Of a DNA stretch of 64,000 nucleotides, positions 39,384 to 49,272 are shown piece after piece. This stretch comes from an uncultured Alphaproteobacteria bacterium. Lineage in GTDB: Bacteria > Pseudomonadota > Alphaproteobacteria > MPNO01 > UBA2964. Where the stretch lies: the NCBI GenBank assembly GCA_951812775.1, contig OX638326.1, positions 384,335-448,334 on the forward strand, read 5' to 3'. The translations under genes were made by a program, and so were the position numbers. The notes below the pieces were generated by a model. It saw nothing but the letters and a program-made list of their open reading frames with translations. It was not told where the DNA came from and made no database searches. Each line of letters begins with the position of its first letter. The first letter of the stretch is position 1.

Positions 39384-40670
39384 TCAGGCTGCCGCTACGG
39401 TGCTTTGTTTACGGGTATTGATACGGTCTTCAATTTCATCACGAAAATGACGTACCAAACCCTGAATTGGCCAAGCGGCCGCGTCACCGAGGGCGCAAAT
39501 CGTGTGCCCCTCTACCTGACTGGCAACATCCAGCAATGTATCTATTTCGTCGATCTCGGCGTCCCCAATCACCAGCCGCTCCATGACGCGCCACATCCAG
39601 CCCGTACCTTCCCGACAAGGCGTGCACTGACCGCAGCTTTCATGCTTGTAAAATTTTGATAAGCGGGCAATCGCAGCAACAACATCGGTAGATTTATTCA
39701 TCACGATGACGGCCGCAGTCCCCAAACCGGACCGCACTTCTTTCAGTGAGTCGAAATCCATCAACACGGTATCGCAGGTTGATTTCGGTAAGATCGGAAC
39801 CGATGAACCGCCCGGGATAACAGCTTTAAGATTATCCCAACCGCCAATAACGCCCCCGGCATGTTTCTCAATGAGTTCCTTCAAGGGAATGCCCATCTCT
39901 TCTTCAACATTGCAGGGGTTGTTGACGTGGCCGGAAATGCAAAAGACCTTCGTGCCGGTATTGTTTTCACGCCCTAATGAAGAAAACCAGGAACCGCCGC
40001 GTCGTAAAATCGTCGGCGCGACGGCGATCGTCTCAACATTATTTACCGTTGTCGGACAACCATATAGCCCCATTGCTGCCGGAAATGGGGGCTTCAATCG
40101 AGGCATACCTTTTTTGCCCTCAAGACTCTCGATCAGTGCCATTTCCTCGCCGCAGATATAAGCGCCGGCACCACGATGTACATAGATATCGAAGTCGTAC
40201 CCCGAACCGCAGGCATTCTTGCCAATCAATCCTGCTTCGTAAGCCTCACCAATGGCGAACTGCAAATTTTCGGCTTCGCGATAAAACTCGCCCCGAATGT
40301 AGATATAGGCGGCATCGGCTCCCATACCGAAGCCTGCCAAAAGGCAGCCCTCGACCAGTTTATGAGGATCATTCCGCATCATGTCGCGATCTTTGCAGGT
40401 GCCGGGTTCTCCCTCGTCCGCATTGACCACCAGATAGTGTGGCCGCCCAGTCGGCTCTTTTGGCATAAACGACCATTTAAGGCCGCTTGGGAAACCTGCA
40501 CCGCCACGGCCCCGCAACCCGGATGATTTTACTTCCTCGACAATCCAGTCGCGGCCCTTGGCCATAATTTCTTTTGTCCCATCCCAGTCGCCGCGTCGAC
40601 GCGCCCCTTCGAGGCGCCAGCCATCCATGCCGTACAGGTTGGTAAATATCCGATCAGAGTCTTTGAGCAT
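39384..40670 (-). CDS. nuoF: NADH-quinone oxidoreductase subunit F
   Basis: NuoF binds NADH and FMN and carries cluster N3. The 428-residue protein has the NADH/FMN loop [16 protein letters not shown], the FMN stretch [20 protein letters not shown], and the [4Fe-4S] motif [16 protein letters not shown] chose the ATG at 40670 ([14 protein letters not shown]), ten bases after the nuoE stop; an upstream extension to 40703 has no family match. Confidence 0.96.
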   Translation of the reverse strand: MLKDSDRIFTNLYGMDGWRLEGARRRGDWDGTKEIMAKGRDWIVEEVKSSGLRGRGGAGFPSGLKWSFMPKEPTGRPHYLVVNADEGEPGTCKDRDMMRNDPHKLVEGCLLAGFGMGADAAYIYIRGEFYREAENLQFAIGEAYEAGLIGKNACGSGYDFDIYVHRGAGAYICGEEMALIESLEGKKGMPRLKPPFPAAMGLYGCPTTVNNVETIAVAPTILRRGGSWFSSLGRENNTGTKVFCISGHVNNPCNVEEEMGIPLKELIEKHAGGVIGGWDNLKAVIPGGSSVPILPKSTCDTVLMDFDSLKEVRSGLGTAAVIVMNKSTDVVAAIARLSKFYKHESCGQCTPCREGTGWMWRVMERLVIGDAEIDEIDTLLDVASQVEGHTICALGDAAAWPIQGLVRHFRDEIEDRINTRKQSTVAAA

Positions 40671-40680
40671 AATCTGTCTC

Positions 40681-41289
40681 TTAACCCCCTGCCCCAGCAG
40701 CACTATCAGTTAACGTTGTCAAACCGCCGGCAGGTTCTGACCCTTTACGATCACTTTGTGGACCGGGCTCAGGGGCTTCACCATTCCGCAGCGCCTTCAA
40801 CACGGCTTTTGTGCTGTCGGCATCAAGGTCTTCATAATAGTCATCCCCGATTTGCATCATGGGGGCATTCACACAGGCACCGAGGCATTCGACCTCCTGC
40901 AGGGTAAATTTGTTGTCCGATGTGGTTTCACCAACATCGATGCCGAGTTCTTCGCGACAGGCGTCGAGGATTGCCTCGCAACCGCGTAACGCGCAGGGCG
41001 TCGTTGTGCATACCTGGACAAAATTTTCGCCAACAGGCTCCAGATTATACATCGTGTAAAAGCTGGCTACTTCATAAACCCGAATAGCAGGCATCTCGAG
41101 GACGTCGGCGACATGGTTCATAGCGGCTGTCGGCAGCCAACCGCCATGTTGTCGCTGCGCCAAATCCAACAGCGGCATTACAGCACTCGCCTGTCGACCT
41201 TCGGGGTAGCGCGCAATGATCTTCTGCGCTTCAGCACCATAAGCATCATCGAAAGCGAAATCGTCTGGTTGCTGACTATGCGCTGTCAT
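40681..41289 (-). CDS. nuoE: NADH-quinone oxidoreductase subunit E
   Basis: NuoE is the 24-kDa-type thioredoxin-fold subunit with the [2Fe-2S] cluster N1a. The four cysteine ligands are visible in [11 protein letters not shown] and [10 protein letters not shown]. The 202-residue protein has a Gly/Pro/Ser-rich C-terminal tail of about 40 residues, which varies among relatives. Its ATG overlaps the nuoD stop as ATGA. Confidence 0.96.
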   Translation of the reverse strand: MTAHSQQPDDFAFDDAYGAEAQKIIARYPEGRQASAVMPLLDLAQRQHGGWLPTAAMNHVADVLEMPAIRVYEVASFYTMYNLEPVGENFVQVCTTTPCALRGCEAILDACREELGIDVGETTSDNKFTLQEVECLGACVNAPMMQIGDDYYEDLDADSTKAVLKALRNGEAPEPGPQSDRKGSEPAGGLTTLTDSAAGAGG

Positions 41290-42464
41290 CGGTCAATCTC
41301 ACCAAAAACGATATCCATGGAGCCAACAATCGCGACGACATCCGCCAGCATATAGCCCTTGCCCAGGAAATCAGTGGCCTGCAAAAAGGCAAACCCCGGC
41401 GCCCTGATCTTGCAGCGATACGGCTTGTTGCTGCCGTCTGATACAACATACACACCGAACTCACCTTTCGGAGCCTCTACCGCGTTGTACGTTTCGCCTG
41501 GCTCTACGTGATAACCTTCCGTGTACAATTTAAAATGATGGATCAGTGCCTCCATCGACGTTTTCATTTCCGCGCGGCGCGGCGGAGAAATCTTGGGATC
41601 GGTGGAACGAACCGGACCTTCTGGCATTTGTTCAAGGCACTGCTTCATAATTCGCAACGACTGGCGCATCTCTTCAAGCCTGACGAGATAACGGTCATAA
41701 CAATCGCCGTTTTTACCAACAGGGATATCGAAATCCATCTTGTCATAAACATCGTATGGTTCTGACTTGCGTAGATCCCAGGCAACCCCCGAACCACGCA
41801 GCATCGGACCGGAGAATCCCCAATCCATCGCCTGCTCAGCTGTCGCAATTCCGATATCAACAGTGCGTTGTTTAAAAATCCGGTTTTCCGTCAGCAAATT
41901 CTCAACGTCGTCAATCATTGCTGGAAAGCGCTCGATAAACTCCATGATGTCTTCGGCAAGGCCATCTGGCATGTCTCTGTGGACCCCGCCAGGACGGAAA
42001 TACGCGGAATGAAGTCGCGCACCGGACACACGCTCATAAAACTCCATTAGAACTTCGCGTTCTTCAAACCACCATAGCAATGGTGTCATGGCACCGACAT
42101 CCAGTGCGAATGCAGAAATGTTCAGCAGATGATTCAGGATGCGCGTTATCTCGGAATACAGCACGCGAATATATTGGCCGCGCAAAGGTGGAGCGATATC
42201 AAGCAACTGTTCGACGGCCAGCGCAAAAGCGTGCTCCTGGCACATCGGCGAGACGTAATCGAGCCGGTCAAAGTACGGCACAGCTTGTAGATAGGTCTTG
42301 TGCTCAATCAGCTTTTCGGTGCCGCGATGGAGCAATCCGATATGAGGGTCAGCGCGCTCGACAATCTCGCCATCCATTTCCAGAACAAGACGAAGCACAC
42401 CATGCGCCGCAGGATGCTGCGGCCCAAAATTCATCGTCAGGTTCTTGATTTCGGTGACAGCCAT
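41286..42464 (-). CDS. nuoD: NADH-quinone oxidoreductase subunit D
   Basis: NuoD is the 49-kDa-type subunit that lines the quinone site. The 392-residue protein starts [23 protein letters not shown], which holds the quinone-site histidine loop, and continues with [13 protein letters not shown] and [11 protein letters not shown]. The ATG at 42464 overlaps the nuoC stop by one base (TGATG). nuoC and nuoD are separate genes here, not fused as in enterobacteria. Confidence 0.97.
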   Translation of the reverse strand: MAVTEIKNLTMNFGPQHPAAHGVLRLVLEMDGEIVERADPHIGLLHRGTEKLIEHKTYLQAVPYFDRLDYVSPMCQEHAFALAVEQLLDIAPPLRGQYIRVLYSEITRILNHLLNISAFALDVGAMTPLLWWFEEREVLMEFYERVSGARLHSAYFRPGGVHRDMPDGLAEDIMEFIERFPAMIDDVENLLTENRIFKQRTVDIGIATAEQAMDWGFSGPMLRGSGVAWDLRKSEPYDVYDKMDFDIPVGKNGDCYDRYLVRLEEMRQSLRIMKQCLEQMPEGPVRSTDPKISPPRRAEMKTSMEALIHHFKLYTEGYHVEPGETYNAVEAPKGEFGVYVVSDGSNKPYRCKIRAPGFAFLQATDFLGKGYMLADVVAIVGSMDIVFGEIDR

Positions 42465-43084
42465 CAACTGCCCCCGTCAGCGGCTTCATCCGCCTTTTCG
42501 TCACCAGGAAGGATGTACTCGGCACCTTCCCAGGGGCTCATGAAATCGAAACTCCGGAAAGCCTGTGTCAGTTTGACAGGCTCGTATAGGACGCGCTTTT
42601 GCTCTTCGTCATACCGAACTTCAACATAGCCCGTCAGCGGGAAATCCTTCCGAAGAGGATGGCCGTCAAAACCATAATCTGTCAGCAGACGTCGTAGATC
42701 GGGGTGGTCGGAGAACATGATACCGTAGAAATCCCAGGTTTCTCGCTCATACCAATTGGCCGAGCTGAAGACACCCGATACTGACGGAATGATATCACCT
42801 TCGCCACACTCCACTTTAACCCGAATGCGTTGGTTCAAACGCAGGCTTTGAAGATGGTAAACGACTTCAAAACGCTTTTCACGTTCGGGAAAATCGACGC
42901 CACAAATATCGAGAAGAACTTTGAACAGACAATTTGAATCATCGCGCAAATACGTCAAAAGCGCCGCAATCTCATCCGCTTTACAAACCACGATCAACTG
43001 ATCACGATCATAGGTCACCGTTTCAACGGCATCCGGTATCGCGTTCTTTAAATAATCTCCGAGGTCCTGGAGGTTTTGATCCAT
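42464..43084 (-). CDS. nuoC: NADH-quinone oxidoreductase subunit C
   Basis: NuoC is the 30-kDa-type peripheral arm subunit. The 206-residue protein has the family signature [48 protein letters not shown]-type region in its second half, where the hydrophilic loop meets NuoD. Length is normal. Confidence 0.96.
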   Translation of the reverse strand: MDQNLQDLGDYLKNAIPDAVETVTYDRDQLIVVCKADEIAALLTYLRDDSNCLFKVLLDICGVDFPEREKRFEVVYHLQSLRLNQRIRVKVECGEGDIIPSVSGVFSSANWYERETWDFYGIMFSDHPDLRRLLTDYGFDGHPLRKDFPLTGYVEVRYDEEQKRVLYEPVKLTQAFRSFDFMSPWEGAEYILPGDEKADEAADGGS

Positions 43085-43105
43085 TATTTTTGTGCCAGTT
43101 ACCGA

Positions 43106-43627
43106 TTACCGTGCGATCGTACTTGTTCGCCGAATTTTCTTTTGCAGTTGCAATACGCCATAGAGCAAGGCTTCAGCGGTCGGAGGACACCCCGGAACAT
43201 AGACATCGACGGGGACAATCCGGTCACAGCCCCGGACGACAGAATAGGAGTAATGATAATAGCCACCACCATTGGCGCATGATCCCATTGAAATGACCCA
43301 GCGTGGCTCTGCCATCTGGTCGTAAACCTTGCGCAAGGCGGGGGCCATTTTATTGGTCAGCGTTCCCGCAACGATCATGACGTCTGACTGACGCGGGCTT
43401 GGCCGAAACACGACACCGAACCGATCAAGGTCATAACGACTTGCGGCGCTATGCATCATCTCAACCGCACAACAGGCAAGCCCAAACGTCATTGGCCAAA
43501 GTGACCCGGATTGTGCCCAGCTCACAAGTTTATCAAGCTGCGCTACGACAAACCCCTTGTCGGAAATCTCATCAGTTACGCGCTTAAGGATGGCGGCCTG
43601 ACTCTGATCCTGATCGGTCACTCCCAT
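43106..43627 (-). CDS. nuoB: NADH-quinone oxidoreductase subunit B
   Basis: NuoB (PSST type) carries cluster N2, the last cluster before quinone. The 173-residue protein shows the paired cysteines in [11 protein letters not shown], and the remaining ligands in [21 protein letters not shown] and YVPGCPP. I chose the ATG at 43627, overlapping the nuoA stop; a GTG at 43648 and a GTG at 43621 are alternatives. Confidence 0.96.
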   Translation of the reverse strand: MGVTDQDQSQAAILKRVTDEISDKGFVVAQLDKLVSWAQSGSLWPMTFGLACCAVEMMHSAASRYDLDRFGVVFRPSPRQSDVMIVAGTLTNKMAPALRKVYDQMAEPRWVISMGSCANGGGYYHYSYSVVRGCDRIVPVDVYVPGCPPTAEALLYGVLQLQKKIRRTSTIAR

Positions 43628-43983
43628 TCCAGCGCACCCTTCTTCCACTCGTAAATAAAGCCAATCGTCAAAATGCCGAGGAAAATCATCATCGACCAGA
43701 AACCCAACATCCCAATTGCGCCGAGCGAGATCGCCCAGGGGAACAGAAAGGCCACTTCAAGATCGAATATGATGAATAAAATAGCGACGAGGTAAAATCT
43801 CACGTCAAATTGCCGGCGGGCGTCATTGAATGGCGCGAACCCGCACTCGTAAGGAGATTCTTTTTCGGGGTCCGGCTTTTGCCGGGCGACGATGTAGGAC
43901 GCGGTGACGATAACCATCGCCAGTCCTACCGCAATTCCCAAGAATATTAGGATTGGGAGATATTCTCGCAACAAAGAGTCCAT
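43618..43983 (-). CDS. nuoA: NADH-quinone oxidoreductase subunit A
   Basis: NuoA is a small membrane subunit with three helices. The 121-residue protein contains the conserved loop [43 protein letters not shown]-type sequence, which contacts the quinone site. It is the first gene of the complete 14-gene complex I set. Confidence 0.96.
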   Translation of the reverse strand: MDSLLREYLPILIFLGIAVGLAMVIVTASYIVARQKPDPEKESPYECGFAPFNDARRQFDVRFYLVAILFIIFDLEVAFLFPWAISLGAIGMLGFWSMMIFLGILTIGFIYEWKKGALEWE

Positions 43984-44078
43984 CGGGCCTCTTACCCACT
44001 AAAAACCGGCACTCGGAATGAGCCCCGGACAACCCCTGAAAATGGTCGTTGCCTTTATTTACAGGAACTTCTTATGCT

Positions 44079-44104
44079 GCATGGTTAACGAGCATGGTTA
44101 ACGA
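44079..44104. repeat. Perfect 13-base tandem repeat with TTAACCAT motifs
   Basis: GCATGGTTAACGA occurs twice without a gap. On the minus strand each copy contains TTAACCAT, an 8-mer that has been linked with CtrA-controlled promoters in Caulobacter. It lies about 95-120 bases upstream of nuoA, in the right range for a control site. Confidence 0.75.
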
Positions 44105-44257
44105 TCCATTAAACAACCAGACAACAATTTAAAGAAATTTCCCCGACTGGCTTCCCCACAAATCAAAAGTCGCCCGCTTTATACGAGTAATTGCCGCCGA
44201 TATCAAACCCTTACAGGGCAATTCGGAGATCATTTTGTACTGATCACTGGTCGAAAT

Positions 44258-44286
44258 TTGACCCGACTATCTCCGGTTCGTACATT
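44258..44286 (+). promoter_or_regulatory. Sigma70-type promoter of the bicupin gene
   Basis: TTGACC and TACATT are 17 bases apart, matching five and four of six consensus bases. Transcription would start near 44293, about 27 bases before the ATG at 44320, which supports that start. Confidence 0.55.
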
Positions 44287-44319
44287 GCCTTCAATAACAG
44301 CAAATCTGTGGAGGCTTTA

Positions 44320-45444
44320 ATGGCTAACGACGTCGCCGACGACAAGACCCGGGTATTTCTGCACGACAACTTCCTGGACTGGTGCGAGAAAGAACCCGTC
44401 CCCGTTCACGAGGATTTTGGCATTAATCTGATGAAAATTGATGTCGCCCCCTGGGACCGATATGGAATGCATGGCGCAGTTTGCCTGCTAAAAGGCCGAG
44501 ACGACTTCAACTCCATATTTTGCTTTGAACTGCCGCCCGGGGGCAGCTCCAACCAGATGCAGCACATATATGAAGAAGTGGTCTACATCATCGAAGGAAG
44601 CGGCTCGACAACCATTGAAACCCCGGACGGCCAGAAGCACAGTTTTGAATGGGGCCGGAATTCCCTCTTCGCCGTCCCTGTCAATTCCAAGTATCAACAT
44701 TTCAATGGATCAGGCCAGGAACCTGCCCGATTCGCCACGGTTCACAATTTCTCGTTTCTGATCAATCTCTTCCGAAATGAAGAGTTTATTTTCAACAATC
44801 CCATGACTTTCCCGGAACGGTTAGGTCCTAACGGATATTTCACGGGGGACGGGCAGATGATCGAAATGCGCCCCGGCAGCCACCAGTGGGAAACCAATTT
44901 CGTCGCAGACATTACAAATTTTGAGCTCAAAGACTGGGCAGCACGTGGCAAAGGTTCTTCCAGCCTGCGCTGGATCCTCTCGGATGGCACAATTGGCTGT
45001 CATACCTCCCAAATTGTCACCGGCACCTATAAGAAGGCGCACCGTCACATGTGCGGTACCAACGTCTTTACGATTGATGGCGAAGGCTATTCCTTACTCT
45101 GGTATGAAGATGGCGAAGATGACATCGTTCGCGTCGACTGGGATCATGGAGTTGTCGTGACACCCCCTGAACAGATGTTCCACCAACATTTCAATACCGG
45201 CTCAACACCCTCGCGTTATCTGGCCCTCCAATTTGGCACGGTCCGCTACCCCATGACCTGGGCGAAAAAGGAAATCTGGAGCGGCAACGTTGATAAGTCG
45301 GTCGAGGATGGCGGTGCGCAAATCGAATATGAAAACCAAATGCCACAAATTCACAAAATTTGGCTCGATGATATCGACAAAAAAGGCATACCATCGGAAA
45401 TGGGCGATATATTCGACGAAGACAAGATACGGGCGGGGAACTGA
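44320..45444 (+). CDS. Bicupin protein of the gentisate dioxygenase-like type
   Basis: The 374-residue protein has two cupin domains. The N-terminal one (about residues 65-145) has QHIYEEVVYIIEG and YQHFNG, so one of the usual metal histidines is replaced (Gln81 before His82). The C-terminal one (about 225-310) has a full set: His241 and His243 in AHRHMCG, and His288/His290 in FHQHFN. This fits a metal enzyme such as a ring-cleaving dioxygenase with one working site, but the substrate is unknown. The ATG at 44320 follows GTGGAGG by a proper distance; the open frame extends to 44191 without similarity. It diverges from nuoA and lies near a UbiD decarboxylase and acyl-CoA ligase, which hints at aromatic acid breakdown. 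Confidence 0.75.
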   Translation: MANDVADDKTRVFLHDNFLDWCEKEPVPVHEDFGINLMKIDVAPWDRYGMHGAVCLLKGRDDFNSIFCFELPPGGSSNQMQHIYEEVVYIIEGSGSTTIETPDGQKHSFEWGRNSLFAVPVNSKYQHFNGSGQEPARFATVHNFSFLINLFRNEEFIFNNPMTFPERLGPNGYFTGDGQMIEMRPGSHQWETNFVADITNFELKDWAARGKGSSSLRWILSDGTIGCHTSQIVTGTYKKAHRHMCGTNVFTIDGEGYSLLWYEDGEDDIVRVDWDHGVVVTPPEQMFHQHFNTGSTPSRYLALQFGTVRYPMTWAKKEIWSGNVDKSVEDGGAQIEYENQMPQIHKIWLDDIDKKGIPSEMGDIFDEDKIRAGN

Positions 45445-45503
45445 TTGAGTTTCGCGTAAATTATTAAATAGAATCCTGCGTTCTCGTTAAAGGAGGTACT
45501 ATC

Positions 45504-45958
45504 TTGGTGGACCCCAATTTAGAATTTGAAGTATGGAAAGCAAAATTTGAAGAATGGAAGGCTTAAAAGATACCGTTTCCTTTGCGTTAGCCGCCCTGAA
45601 AGCGATCACAATTTCTAATGGTGCAGGGGTGTTGGCTTTGCTTGCATTCTCAGGGCAAATAGTTGGAAGTGAAAGTTCTTACGCAGCTGTCTCTATCGAT
45701 GCACTTTCCACTCCGATGACACTATTCGCTTTCGGAACAGCCTGGGGAATTATAGCAACTGCTGTATCATATCTTGCACAAGTGTGCTTTACAGAAATAA
45801 CGAGAAAAGATAAAAAGGCCAGTCGCTGGGGTATCGCTTTTCGATATGCCGCAGTTATCTTTTCTATAGCAGGGATACTTTTTTTTGTTTGCGGTATCAT
45901 TGAAAGTAGCTGTGCTTTCAATGATATTGCGAAATCGCCGCACTCAACCCAACAATAG
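45504..45958 (+). CDS. Small membrane protein of unknown function, probably frameshifted near its start
   Basis: The main frame, 45554-45958, encodes 134 residues with three predicted membrane segments (about residues 20-40, 52-78 and 92-112) and no motif I know. A textbook AGGAGG lies before a TTG/GTG at 45504/45507, which opens a 20-codon frame (VDPNLEFEVWKAKFEEWKA) that stops at 45564-45566, 13 bases inside the membrane protein frame. Adding one T in GGCTTAAAAG would join the two into EEWKALKDTVSF. So either the gene has lost one base, or a short leader frame is coupled to the ATG at 45554, which has no good ribosome site of its own. Confidence 0.5.
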
Positions 45959-46007
45959 ATCCCAAATAGGCGGAATTAGAGCCTAACGGAACCAACAGTT
46001 GGAAAAG

Positions 46008-46084
46008 TGGCGGGAGTGACGGGACTCGAACCCGCGACCTCTGGCGTGACAGGCCAGCGCTCTAACCAGCTGAGCTACACCCCC
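46008..46084 (-). tRNA. tRNA-Asp (anticodon GTC)
   Basis: The minus strand folds into a full cloverleaf: acceptor GGGGGTG/CACTCCC, D arm GCTC-AGCTGGTTA-GAGC, anticodon stem CTGGC/GCCAG with loop CTGTCAC, T arm with GGTTCGAGTC, discriminator G and an encoded CCA. It lies between nuoA and the ligase/UbiD pair. Confidence 0.96.
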
Positions 46085-46114
46085 GCGACAGGTGTGGCGC
46101 ATGGTGTATCCACC

Positions 46115-47566
46115 CTACCCACATAAGTCAATCTTTCCTGTACCTATTTTATTTCTGCAGTGTTTCCAGGTCTTTAACCTGGCCTTATCGACCTTACCTG
46201 TAGCGCCTTTCGGCAGGTCAGGCACGAAATTTACGATACGGGGATATTTATAGGATGCCATATGCGATTTACAGAACTCAATTATGGTCTGTTCCGTACA
46301 TGTCGCTTCCGTTCGCAACACCGCAAAAGCGCAAATCTCTTCACCCAGATCACGGTCAGGAACTGAAACGACAGCAGCTTCGCTAACATCAGGGTGACTG
46401 TTCAGAACGGTTTCCACCTCGCCCGCCGCAACTGTATAACCGCCCCGCAGGATGACCTCCTTTTTTCGTCCGACAATGCTCACGAGGCCCTCAGGGCTAA
46501 TTGTCGCCAGGTCGCCTGTCTTAAACCAGCCTTCCTGCATCACCGCTGCGGTTTCTTCAGGACGGTCCAGATACTCCGTCATGCAGGAATCACTCTTTAT
46601 CCAAAGCTCCCCGGTCTGATTTCCATCCAGACTATTCCCGTCATCGCCAACAATTCTTAGAGATACACCTTTGGCCGCATGTCCAATCGATTGTGGTGTT
46701 TCCAACGTATCTTCAGGGGAGTAGCAAACCGGACGGAACAATTCGCTCATGCCATAGCCACGAACAATCTTAACACCCGTACTCTCGCGCCACTCCTCCG
46801 CTAACTCCCAAGGACACGGCGCGGCGCCACTTGTTGCAAAGCGCAGAGTAGACAAAGCATCTCGGTTTACTTCGCCATTATCCAGGATTCTCCGGAACAT
46901 TGTCGCGACACCACAAAATATTGTCGCGTCACTCTTCTCGATCGCCGCCAACACTTCCTCAACACCAAACCTTGGCAGAACGACGCTGCTAGCACCTTTA
47001 AGCAATGGTGCCATCACTGTCCCGAAGAGGCCGTATGAGTGCGCGAGAGGTAACACTGATAACACGACGTCATCGGCTTCGATCGCAAGCGATGAATGGC
47101 ACCACATGTCCAGACCAACAGTTACAGAGCGGTGCGACAGTACGGCGCCTTTAGGGATCCCGGTACTCCCCGAAGTAAACAAAATAATAGCCGGGTCCTC
47201 GGCATCGACATTTTCAGCGGAAAGCCCTTCAACACCTTCTGCGATTGAATCGAGCACAAATGCCGGGTTCAGTTGTGACAAGATCTGATCACGCTCATCT
47301 TCCCTGAGACGGACATTAAACGGCGTAATGACGCCGCCTGCCTTAAGGCCACCGAATACACCGACAATCGTATCGAGGGGATCATCCAGGCAAATTGCGA
47401 TCCGCTGCCCCGGTTTCACCCCTGCACTTTTTAGAGAGGCAGCAACCGCACCAGCCTTTAGGTCCAACTCTCGCCAGGTAAAGCTTTCCTGATCACCGAT
47501 CAGAACCGTTCTGTCGGAAAACCTCGCAGCAGCTTCATCAAACAGGGACGCTATATTGCCTGTCAT
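46115..47566 (-). CDS. AMP-dependent acyl-CoA synthetase/ligase
   Basis: This is a class I adenylate-forming enzyme that would activate a carboxylic acid as an acyl-AMP and then a CoA thioester. The 483-residue protein has the phosphate loop FTSGSTGIPKG near residue 130, GYGMSE, the KTGDLATISPEG and GRKKEVILRGGYTVAAGEVE hinge region, and the catalytic lysine in LPKGATGKVDK. The substrate cannot be read from the sequence. It starts four bases after the UbiD-family gene, so the two probably form one pathway unit, for example for an aromatic or unsaturated acid. Confidence 0.85.
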   Translation of the reverse strand: MTGNIASLFDEAAARFSDRTVLIGDQESFTWRELDLKAGAVAASLKSAGVKPGQRIAICLDDPLDTIVGVFGGLKAGGVITPFNVRLREDERDQILSQLNPAFVLDSIAEGVEGLSAENVDAEDPAIILFTSGSTGIPKGAVLSHRSVTVGLDMWCHSSLAIEADDVVLSVLPLAHSYGLFGTVMAPLLKGASSVVLPRFGVEEVLAAIEKSDATIFCGVATMFRRILDNGEVNRDALSTLRFATSGAAPCPWELAEEWRESTGVKIVRGYGMSELFRPVCYSPEDTLETPQSIGHAAKGVSLRIVGDDGNSLDGNQTGELWIKSDSCMTEYLDRPEETAAVMQEGWFKTGDLATISPEGLVSIVGRKKEVILRGGYTVAAGEVETVLNSHPDVSEAAVVSVPDRDLGEEICAFAVLRTEATCTEQTIIEFCKSHMASYKYPRIVNFVPDLPKGATGKVDKARLKTWKHCRNKIGTGKIDLCG

Positions 47567-47570
47567 CCCG

Positions 47571-48929
47571 TCACGACAGGATCGAGTTTACATCAACGCC
47601 GTCCCAAACATCTTCCGGGAAACGATGACGCGGTGTAAATTCGTTCAGGAGAGGCTTTGCCGTCGCATCCATACCCCATTTTGACGTGAAACCATCATCG
47701 CCTGCGGTAGAAGGGTCGAGATCGGAGCCCCGAGCATTATTGATAACAACCAGATCCCTGTCAGGTTGGCTTCTCGTCGCCAACGCCCAGTTGATCTGTC
47801 GTTCATCGTAAATATCAACGTCGTGATCAACGACAACGACACGCTTGATATATAGATCAGCTCCCAGAACCGCCATGATCGCGTTCTTGCCCTGCCCTTT
47901 GAGCCGCTGCTCAATTGACACAAAACAGGTGAAGGGGCTTGGAACGCGCACCGCTTTGACAGACGGCACCATCGACCGAACGGCCCGGAACAGGTTGGCT
48001 TCCATCGGGATTGTCGATAGCAGCATGTGATCCAGGTGGCCAACATTCATATCGTAAAAATACGCGCCCTTACGATGCGTAATAGCTTTGACCTTAACCA
48101 CTTCGCGTTCCCGGGCGCCCAGGCTGTACCCGGTGAACTCCCCAAATGGCCCTTCATCTACTGTTGCCCCCGGTAGGATCTCTGCTTCGATGATCATTTC
48201 AGCATGGGCAGGAACCGAAAGGTCAATTGTCTCGCAACGCACCATCTCGAGCGGCTCTTCAAACAGTCCACCCATGATGTGGGTTTCATCTTCATCTACA
48301 GACCCTATCGAAAGAGCACCAAGAGCAATCGCAGGGTGCACGCCGATGGCAAAAGCAACAGGCAACGCCTCTCCTTTCGCCTCGGCCATCTTGTGAAATT
48401 CCCACAAATGCTTGCCGAGTGTCAGATGAATTGATGTCGTGTCCTTGCCGGTAATCATTAGCCGGTTGTAAGCACAGTTATAAATGCCGGTCTCCGGGTC
48501 TTTGGCAAAAGAGATCGCGGCCGTGATGTAAGGCCCTCCATCATCGCCATGGTGGACGACCTGCGGCAACGCCCGCATGTCTACATCACCGCCTTTGATA
48601 ATCACATCCTTACAGGGGCCGGTATTGACCTCCTTCGGCGGAATAGGGTTTTCCATTGCCGCGAGAAATTTCTTTTGCATCGCACGAGGGCCCACACCGA
48701 GCGCCATCCCGAGCCGTGGACGGCTGGCATGAAGGTTGGTCATCACTTTGAAGTCAGTGCCCTTCACATTCTCAAAAACAAAGACCGGGCGTTTCTTGGC
48801 TTCCTGCTCGGTTTTTACGACTGTCGCCGTAATCGTATGCGCGGGATCAATCTCATCTGAAACTGAGATAAATTCATCCGGGCGTTCAGCCTTAATCTTG
48901 TCAATAAAAGAGAGGAAGTCTTGTGCCAT
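47571..48929 (-). CDS. UbiD-family decarboxylase
   Basis: UbiD-type enzymes use prenylated FMN for reversible decarboxylation of aromatic or alpha,beta-unsaturated acids. The 452-residue protein has the family stretch NRLMITGKDTTSIHLTLGKH and the active-site segment EAEILPGATVDEGPFGEFTGY with its glutamates. No ubiX gene for the cofactor is present in this window. Pairing with an acyl-CoA ligase rather than ubiquinone genes argues against a role in quinone synthesis and for catabolism. Confidence 0.88.
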   Translation of the reverse strand: MAQDFLSFIDKIKAERPDEFISVSDEIDPAHTITATVVKTEQEAKKRPVFVFENVKGTDFKVMTNLHASRPRLGMALGVGPRAMQKKFLAAMENPIPPKEVNTGPCKDVIIKGGDVDMRALPQVVHHGDDGGPYITAAISFAKDPETGIYNCAYNRLMITGKDTTSIHLTLGKHLWEFHKMAEAKGEALPVAFAIGVHPAIALGALSIGSVDEDETHIMGGLFEEPLEMVRCETIDLSVPAHAEMIIEAEILPGATVDEGPFGEFTGYSLGAREREVVKVKAITHRKGAYFYDMNVGHLDHMLLSTIPMEANLFRAVRSMVPSVKAVRVPSPFTCFVSIEQRLKGQGKNAIMAVLGADLYIKRVVVVDHDVDIYDERQINWALATRSQPDRDLVVINNARGSDLDPSTAGDDGFTSKWGMDATAKPLLNEFTPRHRFPEDVWDGVDVNSILS

Positions 48930-49072
48930 TACCGCTTGTCACCGATTTACTGAATGGAAGGAATGTCTTTGAAGGCCGCACAACATACTAATTAAGTCGG
49001 GTAGTCAACAAACCCACCTAACGAGTGAGAAAACACTCTTTTGGACAGCCGCTTATCAGTTTGGGGATTTAC

Positions 49073-49148
49073 TGGTGGGCGGTGACGGGATCGAACCGCC
49101 GACATCCACGGTGTAAACGTGGCGCTCTCCCAGCTGAGCTAACCGCCC
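49073..49148 (-). tRNA. tRNA-Val (anticodon TAC)
   Basis: The minus strand folds into a cloverleaf with acceptor GGGCGGT/ACCGCCC, anticodon stem CCACG/CGTGG around loop TTTACAC, a T arm with GGTTCGATCC, discriminator A and encoded CCA. It sits downstream of hupB on the same strand. Confidence 0.96.
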
Positions 49149-49210
49149 TCTACTCAGTCAACGCGCACCCTATAGCACAGGGATCAATATAGAAGAAAAG
49201 GTTTTTCGAG

Positions 49211-49246
49211 AAAAAACAAAACCGGCCGCCTTTCGACGACCGGTTC
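49211..49246 (-). terminator. Rho-independent terminator of hupB
   Basis: On the minus strand AACCGGTCG and CGGCCGGTT form a stem, followed by TTTGTTTTTT. It begins about 27 bases after the hupB stop and separates it from tRNA-Val. Confidence 0.75.
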
Positions 49247-49272
49247 TATGAACTTCCCAAGAAAAACGCTGA

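Larger units (their letters stand above)
43984..44319. other. Intergenic region between nuoA and the bicupin gene (336 bases)
   Basis: The two genes diverge, so this region must hold both promoters. It contains a 13-base tandem repeat at 44079-44104 with GTTAAC in each copy and a good promoter for the bicupin gene at 44258-44286. I could not fix the nuoA promoter with confidence. No small gene is evident. Confidence 0.6.

Noticed and set aside
46008-49148. Integration of a genomic island at tRNA-Asp or tRNA-Val
   Set aside because: No repeated tRNA 3' end and no integrase gene were found, so the extra genes cannot be called an integrated island from the sequence.
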